Below, piece by piece: positions 22,753-28,295 of a stretch of 28,295 bases of DNA. Origin of the DNA: an uncultured Parabacteroides sp. (GTDB lineage Bacteria > Bacteroidota > Bacteroidia > Bacteroidales > Tannerellaceae); NCBI GenBank assembly GCA_900552465.1, contig URZO01000055.1:1-28295 (forward strand), read 5' to 3'. The position numbers and the translations under genes are program-made. Within the stretch, counting starts at the first letter, position 1. Each line of letters begins with the position of its first letter. A model generated the notes under the pieces. That model searched no databases. It was not told where the DNA came from and was given only the letters and a program-made list of their open reading frames with translations.

Positions 22753-23979
22753 TTATTGATAAATCAAACTGAACAACCGTTCCGGGGCAAAGACCTCGTT
22801 GGCGACTTCCAGTATCTCCTCCGCTGTCAGGCGTTCTACTTTGGCGAAGACTTCCGGCAAGGTGTCGTAACGGTTATAGTGGAGGTAGCTCTTTCCCAAG
22901 CCTAAGAACAAGCCTTCGCGGTTATCACCCGAGACACCTAACTGGCCGATCACCTGCTTCTTAGCGGCAGCCAATTGGGTGGCTGACAGCTTCACGTCAC
23001 GCAGCTTTGCCAGCTCCTTATGGACCAAGCGGACGGCTTTCTCCTTATTCTTCGGGTCAGTGCCGAAGTAGATGCTCGCAAGACCAGTATCGGTATAGGA
23101 AGTGACATTGGATTCCACATTATAGACAAGCCCGTGCTTTTCCCGGAGGGAGACATTCAACCGGTTATTCATCCCCGGACCGCCCAACAGGTTGTTGAGC
23201 AGGAAGAGCGGCAACCGTTTCTCGTCGTGCATGCTGTATGCCCGTCCACCAATCAAGACATGCGCCTGATGCGTATCTTTATGTATCTGCCGCGCCACAG
23301 GAAGAATCTCGCCGGGTGCAACCCGGTTACGCGCCGCCATCGGGAAGGCGACATCAGACAGGGCGCTTTCTGCCATCTGCACGATCTTTTTGAACGGGAT
23401 GCGTCCCATTGAGAAGAACACCATGTTTTCGGGCGCATAGAAACGTTTCATAAACGACTTGCCTGATTCGCTGTCGAAGCCCAGTAGCGACTGCTCGTCG
23501 CCCAGGATGTTATGCCCCAAGGCATGACCGTCGAACAATAAGTTCTCGAACTCATCAAAGATCAGTTCCGAAGGGCTGTCCTCATACGAGTTGATCTCGT
23601 CCAGGATGACATCCACCTCTTTCTCGATCTCCTGTTCCGGAAACTGGGAATGGAACACCAGGTCGGTCAGCAGCTCGAAAGCCCGGCAGAAATGTTCTTC
23701 CATAAAGATAGAATAGACGAATGTTTCTTCCTTTGTCGTATAGGCGTTCAGCTCCCCTCCCACATTCTCCATCCGGTTCAGGATATGCCAGGACTTCCGC
23801 TTTTCCGTCCCTTTAAATATCATGTGCTCCACAAAGTGAGCCAAGCCGAATTCATGCGCTTCCTCATCCCTCGTCCCGGCATTCACGGCAAAGCCGCAAT
23901 ACGACACCGGAGAAGCAGACGGAAGATGCACGATACGTAATCCGTTCGGTAAAATATGTGAGAAGTAATCTTTTTCCAT
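22753..23979 (-). CDS. M16 (pitrilysin/processing-peptidase-like) zinc metallopeptidase
   Basis: A 408-aa single-unit M16 protein. The inverted zinc motif HxxEH is intact as HFVEH at residues 48-52, followed by MIFKGTEKR, and the distal glutamate region is present as EKEVDVILDEINSYEDSPSE. The C-terminal half has the GGPGMNNRLNVSLREKHGLV segment containing the R...Y substrate-binding region (LREKHGLVYNV). No signal peptide is visible, so it is probably cytosolic, like YmxG/PqqL-type processing peptidases in other bacteria. It likely degrades or trims peptides. It is transcribed toward the symporter gene and away from the ORF6N gene, with which it shares a 93-bp promoter region. Confidence 0.93.
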   Translation of the reverse strand: MEKDYFSHILPNGLRIVHLPSASPVSYCGFAVNAGTRDEEAHEFGLAHFVEHMIFKGTEKRKSWHILNRMENVGGELNAYTTKEETFVYSIFMEEHFCRAFELLTDLVFHSQFPEQEIEKEVDVILDEINSYEDSPSELIFDEFENLLFDGHALGHNILGDEQSLLGFDSESGKSFMKRFYAPENMVFFSMGRIPFKKIVQMAESALSDVAFPMAARNRVAPGEILPVARQIHKDTHQAHVLIGGRAYSMHDEKRLPLFLLNNLLGGPGMNNRLNVSLREKHGLVYNVESNVTSYTDTGLASIYFGTDPKNKEKAVRLVHKELAKLRDVKLSATQLAAAKKQVIGQLGVSGDNREGLFLGLGKSYLHYNRYDTLPEVFAKVERLTAEEILEVANEVFAPERLFSLIYQ

Positions 23980-24000
23980 GATCTATTCGTTTAGAGCGCA

Positions 24001-24008
24001 CAAAAGTA
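24001..24008 (-). promoter_or_regulatory. -7 box for the M16 peptidase gene
   Basis: Minus-strand TACTTTTG matches TAnnTTTG and lies 21 bases before the ATG. There is no TTG at the usual -33 spacing. Its would-be -33 region overlaps the ORF6N promoter, so the two divergent promoters may compete. Confidence 0.38.
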
Positions 24009-24017
24009 CAATAAATA

Positions 24018-24048
24018 TTTGTTTACATACTTCTTTTAACTACCTTAG
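24018..24048 (+). promoter_or_regulatory. Promoter of the ORF6N gene
   Basis: TTTG at 24018-24021, a 19-bp spacer and TACCTTAG at 24041-24048 (one mismatch to TAnnTTTG). The predicted start is near 24055, about 18 bases before the ATG at 24073. Confidence 0.47.
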
Positions 24049-24072
24049 CCGCCAAATTAAAAATCCTTTCCT

Positions 24073-24600
24073 ATGGAATTACAAACTATACAAAGTAAGA
24101 TTTACGAGATCAGAGGCCTCCGAGTTATTTTAGACAAAGATTTAGCCGAAATGTATGAAGTAACCACCTTCAACCTCAACAAGGCAGTAAAAAGGAATAT
24201 CAGCCGATTCCCAGAAGATTTCATGTTCCAGTTGACCAAAGATGAATTTAACTTGATATTCCAAAATGGAATATCAAGTTGGGGTGGAACACGAAAATTA
24301 CCCTATGCATTCACAGAGCACGGAGTGGCAATGCTGGCAGGCCTTTTAAATAGCGAGAAAGCCATTTCTGTTAATATTCAGATCGTGCGTGCCTTCGTTG
24401 CTATGCGTCAATACCTGCTCAATGCGACTCCCACTCTTCAGCTAAAAGAGTTAAAAGAGCGAATCGAGGCTTTGGAAGATATTACGGAAGAAAACGAGGA
24501 AAAGTTTGACGAGATCTATCTGGCCTTAGCCCAACTGGCACAGAAAAACAAAGAGAACAACAAGCCCCGTAACCCGATCGGCTTCGTCAAACCTCAATAA
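24073..24600 (+). CDS. ORF6N-domain DNA-binding protein
   Basis: A 175-aa protein with an ORF6N domain over about residues 5-90: IQSKIYEIRGLRVILDKDLA, EMYEVTTFNLNKAVKRNISR, FPEDFMFQLTKDEF, SSWGGTRKLPYAFTEHGVAM and LAGLLNSEKA. A helical, charged C-terminus (ELKERIEALEDITEENEEKF) is probably a coiled coil. ORF6N proteins resemble phage antirepressor or KilA-N-type proteins and are numerous on Bacteroidales chromosomes; their roles are mostly unproven. No phage genes are nearby, so this is a solitary copy. The gene is more AT-rich than its neighbours. A perfect 13-bp-arm inverted repeat is embedded in the codons for NLIFQNGISS. Confidence 0.9.
   Translation: MELQTIQSKIYEIRGLRVILDKDLAEMYEVTTFNLNKAVKRNISRFPEDFMFQLTKDEFNLIFQNGISSWGGTRKLPYAFTEHGVAMLAGLLNSEKAISVNIQIVRAFVAMRQYLLNATPTLQLKELKERIEALEDITEENEEKFDEIYLALAQLAQKNKENNKPRNPIGFVKPQ
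24250..24280. repeat. Perfect 13-bp inverted repeat inside the ORF6N gene
   Basis: AACTTGATATTCC (24250-24262) and GGAATATCAAGTT (24268-24280) are exact inverted copies around AAAAT. It falls in the coding sequence just before the conserved SSWGGTRK segment and would form a strong hairpin in the messenger or a symmetric protein-binding or recombination site in DNA. Confidence 0.85.
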
Positions 24601-24634
24601 ACATATTTCAATATTTAAAAATATACGCCTCCCC

Positions 24635-24667
24635 TTTGTGTCGGATTGATTAAAATAGATACTTTTG
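24635..24667 (+). promoter_or_regulatory. Promoter of the SIS-pfkB operon
   Basis: TTTG at 24635-24638, a 21-bp spacer and an exact TACTTTTG at 24660-24667. Start near 24674, giving a leader of about 27 bases to the ATG at 24701. This also argues against an in-frame upstream start at 24665, which lies in the -7 box. Confidence 0.52.
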
Positions 24668-24700
24668 TGCATTCATATAACTGTAACGATTTTAAAAGCT

Positions 24701-25318
24701 ATGATAAACGAAGTAATCTCGTCCATCCTGCAGCAAGAGGCTGAAGCAGTACGCAACATTCCGATAACCGACGGCTATGAAGAGGCTGTGACGCTCATTG
24801 TAAAGCATGTGCACGAACTCGGCGGTAACCTGATCACCAGTGGTATGGGAAAAGCAGGGCAGATCGCCATGAATATCGCCACCACATTCTGCTCGACCGG
24901 TACGCCCGCCTACTTCCTGCATCCCAGCGAAGCGCAGCATGGCGACCTCGGCCTCGTCCGTAAGAACGATATCATGTTGCTCATCTCCAACTCCGGCAAG
25001 ACGCGCGAACTGCTCGAACTGGTGGAACTGACACGCGGCCTCGTCCCCGATATGCAGTTCGTCGTTATCACCAGTAACCCCGACAGCCCGTTAGCAGCCG
25101 AAGCGACCATCTGTCTGCCGACCGGCGCCCCGAAAGAGGTATGTCCGCTGGGGCTCACCCCCACCACCTCCACCACTGTCATGACCGTCATCGGCGACCT
25201 GCTGGTAGTGGGAACGATGAAGCGGATCAACTTCAGCTATGCCGACTATGCCAAACGGCATCACGGAGGCTACCTCGGCTCCAAAAGCCGCGAACAGTGC
25301 AAAACCGTAAACAGATAA
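24701..25318 (+). CDS. SIS-domain sugar-phosphate isomerase, KdsD/KpsF-like without CBS domains
   Basis: A 205-aa cytosolic SIS protein. The segment LITSGMGKAGQIAMNIATTF, then CSTGTPAYFLHPSEAQHGDL and LISNSGKTRELLELVELT, closely follows the pattern of arabinose-5-phosphate isomerases (KdsD/KpsF/GutQ), which make the precursor of KDO. Those proteins are usually about 320 aa with two C-terminal CBS domains; here the product stops after the SIS domain and a short tail (FSYADYAKRHHGGYLGSKSR). It may therefore be a stand-alone isomerase or act on another sugar phosphate. The next gene, a PfkB kinase, begins four bases after its stop, suggesting that the two carry out consecutive steps. Confidence 0.83.
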   Translation: MINEVISSILQQEAEAVRNIPITDGYEEAVTLIVKHVHELGGNLITSGMGKAGQIAMNIATTFCSTGTPAYFLHPSEAQHGDLGLVRKNDIMLLISNSGKTRELLELVELTRGLVPDMQFVVITSNPDSPLAAEATICLPTGAPKEVCPLGLTPTTSTTVMTVIGDLLVVGTMKRINFSYADYAKRHHGGYLGSKSREQCKTVNR

Positions 25319-25322
25319 CAAC

Positions 25323-26252
25323 ATGAGAAAGGTAATCGGCATCGGAGAAACCATCCTGGATATCATCTTCAAGAATAACAAACCCCATGCTGCCGTACCC
25401 GGCGGCTCGACCTTCAACGGCCTGATCTCCTTAGGACGCCTCGAAGTCCCCGTCTCTTTCATCAGCGAACTGGGGAACGACCGTGTGGGCGACTTTATCC
25501 GCGACTTCATGGAGGAAAACAATCTCTCCACCGAGCTGGTAGACCGCTTTCCGGACGGGAAAAGCCCCGTCTCGCTCGCCTTTCTGGATGACGACAACAA
25601 TGCCAGTTACACCTTCTATAAAGACTACCCGAAGCAACGCCTCGACGTGCCTCTGCCGGAGATCAACGAAGACGACATCTTCGTCTACGGCTCCTACTAC
25701 TCGCTGAACCCCGTCCTCAGAGGACGAATGGTAGAGTTTCTCAACTATGCACGCGAACGCAAGGCCATCCTCTACTACGACCCGAATTTCCGCAAGGCGC
25801 ATGCCGACGAAGCGATACGCCTCACCCCGACACTGCTCGAGAACTTCGAGTATGCCGATATCGTACGCGGGTCCGACGAAGACTTCCTCAACATCTTCGG
25901 GCAGGCAGATACAGACAAGGTCTATACCGACCATATCCGTTTCTACTGCGACCGCTTCATCACCACCCACGGGGCCGGCGGCGTAAACCTTTACTGCGGC
26001 GACTGCCGACAGCACTACGACTCGCCCTCCATCCGTCCCGTCAGCACGATCGGAGCCGGCGACAACTTCAATGCAGGCATCATCTACGGTCTGTTAAAAT
26101 ATAATGTTCGCCACCGCGACCTCCCCGGCCTGCCGCAAGAGACGTGGGCCAATATCATCCGGTGCGGGATAGACCTGGCGACGGAAGTCTGCCAAAGTTA
26201 TGACAATTACATTTCTAAAGAATTTGCAGCCTCCTACCTCCGGCAGTCTTAA
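25323..26252 (+). CDS. PfkB/ribokinase-family carbohydrate kinase
   Basis: A 309-aa cytosolic sugar kinase. Family signatures are the N-terminal VIGIGETILDIIF, the substrate-binding AVPGGSTFNGLISLGRL, ISELGNDRVGDFIRDFMEEN, YYDPNFRKAH and the C-terminal signature STIGAGDNFNAGIIYGLL, with the anion-hole GAGD and catalytic Asp intact. The usual Asp at the start of the second signature (DTxGAGD) is Ser here. Substrates in this family include ribose, fructose, fructose 1-phosphate, KDG and nucleosides; none can be assigned. It is translationally close to the SIS isomerase gene upstream and is probably cotranscribed from the promoter at 24635-24667. Confidence 0.92.
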   Translation: MRKVIGIGETILDIIFKNNKPHAAVPGGSTFNGLISLGRLEVPVSFISELGNDRVGDFIRDFMEENNLSTELVDRFPDGKSPVSLAFLDDDNNASYTFYKDYPKQRLDVPLPEINEDDIFVYGSYYSLNPVLRGRMVEFLNYARERKAILYYDPNFRKAHADEAIRLTPTLLENFEYADIVRGSDEDFLNIFGQADTDKVYTDHIRFYCDRFITTHGAGGVNLYCGDCRQHYDSPSIRPVSTIGAGDNFNAGIIYGLLKYNVRHRDLPGLPQETWANIIRCGIDLATEVCQSYDNYISKEFAASYLRQS

Positions 26253-26291
26253 ATATCATTAACCCGGGGTGGGAAGATACCTGTTTTTCAT

Positions 26292-26299
26292 TATCTTTG
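26292..26299 (+). promoter_or_regulatory. -7 box for the tyrosine-phosphatase lipoprotein gene
   Basis: TATCTTTG is an exact TAnnTTTG match. A start 6-8 bases downstream falls on or just before the first in-frame ATG (26306), which favours the second ATG at 26321 as translation start. No clear TTG at -33. Confidence 0.42.
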
Positions 26300-26320
26300 T
26301 AAGGCATGAGTAGTAGTAAT

Positions 26321-27385
26321 ATGATATTAGAACGATTCCTTTACCTGTTTACCAGTGTGGCCTTATTGGCAGGATGCAGCTCCGGCAGCGCACCTGAGAT
26401 ACACACGCTCTGTCTGCGTGACGACATCGGTAACTATATAATCAAATGGGAAACCGACCCTCACACCGACGGGACAATGAAACTGTACGTTTCCGATACC
26501 CCCGGCTCCTTTGATATGTCCAACCCGTGCAGTTATGCCAACATCAACGACGGAAGAGTGACCTATATCACCAACGACAATATCACCCGTAAATACTTCC
26601 TCTTGTCGTTCAACGACAAATACTTCCGCACCGTCGGCGCCCGTTCCGTCCAAATGGACAGCGTGCAGAACCTGCGCGACATAGGAGGCTATTTCAACAA
26701 CCGCGGCAACCGGACGACCCAGTGGGGCAAAGTGTTCCGTTCCGGCGAGCTCAAATCGCTGAGCCGCAACGACACGACCCGCCTGGACAACTTAGGGATT
26801 AAGACCGTCATCGACCTCAGGGGAGAAGACGAAGCAGCCCTCGCACCCGAGAAATACGCCGGAGCGAACATCATCCCGATCCCCATTCCCATAAGAGACA
26901 AAGACCTCGTCCGCCACCGCTTGGAAGAAGGAAGGATGCGCAAAGGCGACGGCCTCCTCTTCATGCAGGACACCTACCTGCGCTACGTCACCGAAGACAG
27001 CGAGCAATTCGGCAAAGCCCTGAAAGTATTCCTTGACAAGGACAACTATCCGATCCTGGTAAACTGTTCGTTAGGAAAAGACCGTGCCGGTTTCCTGACC
27101 GCCATGCTCCTGTCCGCCCTCGACATACCGGAAGAAACGATAATGAAGGACTATATGGCCTCCAACAGCCATATAAACCTCGGACACCTTGCCTGCATGG
27201 CACGCGACCTCAATACGGATGCCCAGGAGACGATCACCGTTTTGCTCAACGCCAACGAAACATGGCTTGACCTGGCCTTCCATAAGATAAAAAAAGAGTA
27301 TGGCTCGACCGACAAATATCTGTCGCAAGGGTTGCATCTTTCGGAAAAAGAGCGCGATACACTAAAAGATATCATACTCAACTGA
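26321..27385 (+). CDS. Lipoprotein tyrosine/dual-specificity phosphatase (Y_phosphatase3-like)
   Basis: A protein tyrosine phosphatase-fold enzyme, 354 aa from the ATG at 26321 (359 aa if the ATG at 26306 is used). The signal peptide MILERFLYLFTSVALLAGC ends in a lipobox (LAGC), so it is anchored outside the cytoplasm. An N-terminal immunoglobulin-like region (about 25-110) is followed by the phosphatase domain: NLRDIGGYFNNRG, WGKVFRSGELKSLS, IKTVIDLRGEDEA and the active-site loop VNCSLGKDRAG, with the catalytic Cys and Arg of CxxxxxR intact. The NxRDxGG and RS motifs are characteristic of the MptpB-like, lipid-phosphatase-capable group. The extracytoplasmic location suggests action on phospholipids, inositol phosphates or surface phosphoproteins; substrate unknown. 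Confidence 0.87.
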   Translation: MILERFLYLFTSVALLAGCSSGSAPEIHTLCLRDDIGNYIIKWETDPHTDGTMKLYVSDTPGSFDMSNPCSYANINDGRVTYITNDNITRKYFLLSFNDKYFRTVGARSVQMDSVQNLRDIGGYFNNRGNRTTQWGKVFRSGELKSLSRNDTTRLDNLGIKTVIDLRGEDEAALAPEKYAGANIIPIPIPIRDKDLVRHRLEEGRMRKGDGLLFMQDTYLRYVTEDSEQFGKALKVFLDKDNYPILVNCSLGKDRAGFLTAMLLSALDIPEETIMKDYMASNSHINLGHLACMARDLNTDAQETITVLLNANETWLDLAFHKIKKEYGSTDKYLSQGLHLSEKERDTLKDIILN

Positions 27386-27406
27386 TAAGTATCCGAATTA
27401 TTTGCG

Positions 27407-27414
27407 TACCTTTG
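27407..27414 (+). promoter_or_regulatory. -7 box for the DEAD-box helicase gene
   Basis: TACCTTTG is an exact TAnnTTTG match 40 bases before the TTG start codon, predicting a leader of about 33 AT-rich bases. The -33 position has no good TTG. Confidence 0.45.
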
Positions 27415-27453
27415 TCCCCACTCTGAATTTATTATATATACATATATCACATT

Positions 27454-28295
27454 TTGAAAACATTTGAAGAATTAGGAGTTGCCGCACCAATATTGAAGGC
27501 AATTCAAGAAATGGGCTATGAATCGCCCATGCCGGTACAGGAGGAAGTGATTCCATTCTTACTGGGAGACGACAACGACGTAATTGCATTAGCGCAGACA
27601 GGTACAGGTAAAACAGCCGCTTTCGGTCTTCCTATCCTGCAAAAGATCGACGTAGCGACATATCAGCCCCAAGCACTTGTACTTTGTCCCACCCGTGAGC
27701 TCTGTCTGCAGATTGCCGACGACCTGAACGACTATTCCAAGTATATCGACAACCTGAAAGTACTGCCCGTATACGGCGGTTCGAGCATCGAGAGCCAGAT
27801 CAAGACGTTGAAACGCGGTGTGCACGTAGTCGTGGCCACCCCGGGACGCCTGCTCGACCTGATGAACCGCAAGACGGTAGACCTCCGTCTGGTGAAGAAT
27901 GTCATCATGGACGAAGCCGACGAAATGCTCAACATGGGTTTCACCGACAGCATCAACGCCATCCTCGCCGAGGTTCCGGAAAACCGTAACATGCTGCTCT
28001 TCTCGGCCACCATGCCGAAAGAGATCGCCAACATCACGAAGAAGTACATGAAGAACCCGAAGGAGATCGTGATCGGCAACAAGAACGAAGGAAACAAGAA
28101 CATCCGCGATATCTATTATATGGTACAGGCACGCGACAAGTACCTCGCCCTGAAACGTATCGCCGACTTCTACCCGAACATCTACGGCATCGTCTTCTGC
28201 CGCACCCGCAAGGAAACGCAGGAGATTGCCGACAAACTGATACAGGACGGCTACAACGCCGACTCGCTGCACGGCGAACTGAGCCAGGCACAGCG
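27454..28295 (+). CDS. DEAD-box RNA helicase, N-terminal part (continues beyond the window)
   Basis: ATP-dependent RNA unwinding enzyme of the RhlE/CsdA type, used in ribosome assembly, RNA decay and cold adaptation. Translation from TTG at 27454 gives MKTFEELGVAAPILKAIQEM, containing the conserved Phe upstream of the Q motif (PMPVQEEVIPF). Motif I AQTGTGKT, Ia PTRELCLQ, Ib TPGRLLDL, II DEAD (VIMDEADEML), III SAT and the start of the second RecA domain (IYGIVFCRTRKETQEIADKL) follow. An in-frame TGA at 27424-27426 and the absence of ATG between it and the Q motif show that the start is TTG (or ATT). The first in-frame ATG would delete the upstream Phe. The frame is open to the window edge, so RNA-binding C-terminal extensions cannot be assessed. 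Confidence 0.93.
   Translation, partial: MKTFEELGVAAPILKAIQEMGYESPMPVQEEVIPFLLGDDNDVIALAQTGTGKTAAFGLPILQKIDVATYQPQALVLCPTRELCLQIADDLNDYSKYIDNLKVLPVYGGSSIESQIKTLKRGVHVVVATPGRLLDLMNRKTVDLRLVKNVIMDEADEMLNMGFTDSINAILAEVPENRNMLLFSATMPKEIANITKKYMKNPKEIVIGNKNEGNKNIRDIYYMVQARDKYLALKRIADFYPNIYGIVFCRTRKETQEIADKLIQDGYNADSLHGELSQAQ

Noticed and set aside
24073..24600. Prophage or integrated element around the ORF6N gene
   Set aside because: No integrase, terminase, structural genes or attachment-site repeats are seen; ORF6N genes occur alone in Bacteroidales.
27589..28272. 227-codon minus-strand frame over the helicase
   Set aside because: Antisense of a continuous DEAD-box coding sequence.

Overview
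This window looks like a chromosomal segment from a gut-type Bacteroidota (order Bacteroidales; Parabacteroides- or Bacteroides-like, genus not fixed from sequence alone). The reasons are two tandem SusC/SusD pairs, lipoproteins with Bacteroidales-style lipoboxes, few Shine-Dalgarno sequences, and repeated promoter elements of the Bacteroidota type (-7 box TAnnTTTG, -33 box TTG/TTTG). No rRNA, tRNA, IS element, transposase or CRISPR array was seen.

Layout. (1) 1-1030, minus: the N-terminal part of a secreted GH20 beta-hexosaminidase, cut by the window edge. (2) 1118-3899, plus: tcdA, a LolD-like ABC ATPase and an NSS amino-acid transporter. Heptad AT repeats form the 3' ends of the first two genes. 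(3) 3912-4552: a RelE/ParE-type toxin-antitoxin pair with a palindrome lying over its promoter. (4) 4565-5335: a membrane-anchored ComEA-like helix-hairpin-helix protein with a cluster of AAGGGTA/TACCCTT motifs in its linker codons. (5) 5341-11313, minus: PUL 1, reading susC, susD, endonuclease/exonuclease/phosphatase-fold enzyme. (6) 11314-11955: a 640-bp regulatory region with three 22-bp-spaced GAACGATCGTCCG repeats, an orphan minus-strand terminator, and inverted heptad arrays around a promoter. (7) 11956-12723, plus: a COG3910-like ATPase. (8) 12716-15373, minus: a two-gene unit of a CxxCH-containing PD40/TolB-like lipoprotein and a polytopic membrane protein, both of unknown function. 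(9) 15537-20285, minus: PUL 2 (susC, susD) ending in a strong terminator. (10) 20685-23979: flavin reductase-like protein, alanine symporter and M16 peptidase. (11) 24073-27385, plus: an ORF6N protein, a SIS isomerase/PfkB kinase pair and a lipoprotein tyrosine phosphatase. (12) 27454-end, plus: the start of a DEAD-box helicase that begins with TTG.

How it works together. The two SusCD pairs are outer-membrane glycan (or other oligomer) importers. Neither has a glycosidase in its operon or a sensor-regulator beside it, and neither SusC has an obvious N-terminal STN signalling domain, so control must come from elsewhere. PUL 1 carries a secreted phosphodiesterase/phosphatase-fold enzyme. SIS plus PfkB probably form a small intracellular sugar-phosphate step. 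The amino-acid transporters, peptidase and tRNA-modification, lipoprotein-transport and RNA-helicase genes are housekeeping.

The least explained parts are the cis-acting DNA at 11314-11955, the heptad repeat family that has shaped gene ends, and the heme-motif lipoprotein with its membrane partner. All functional calls come from reading motifs by eye; no database search was run.
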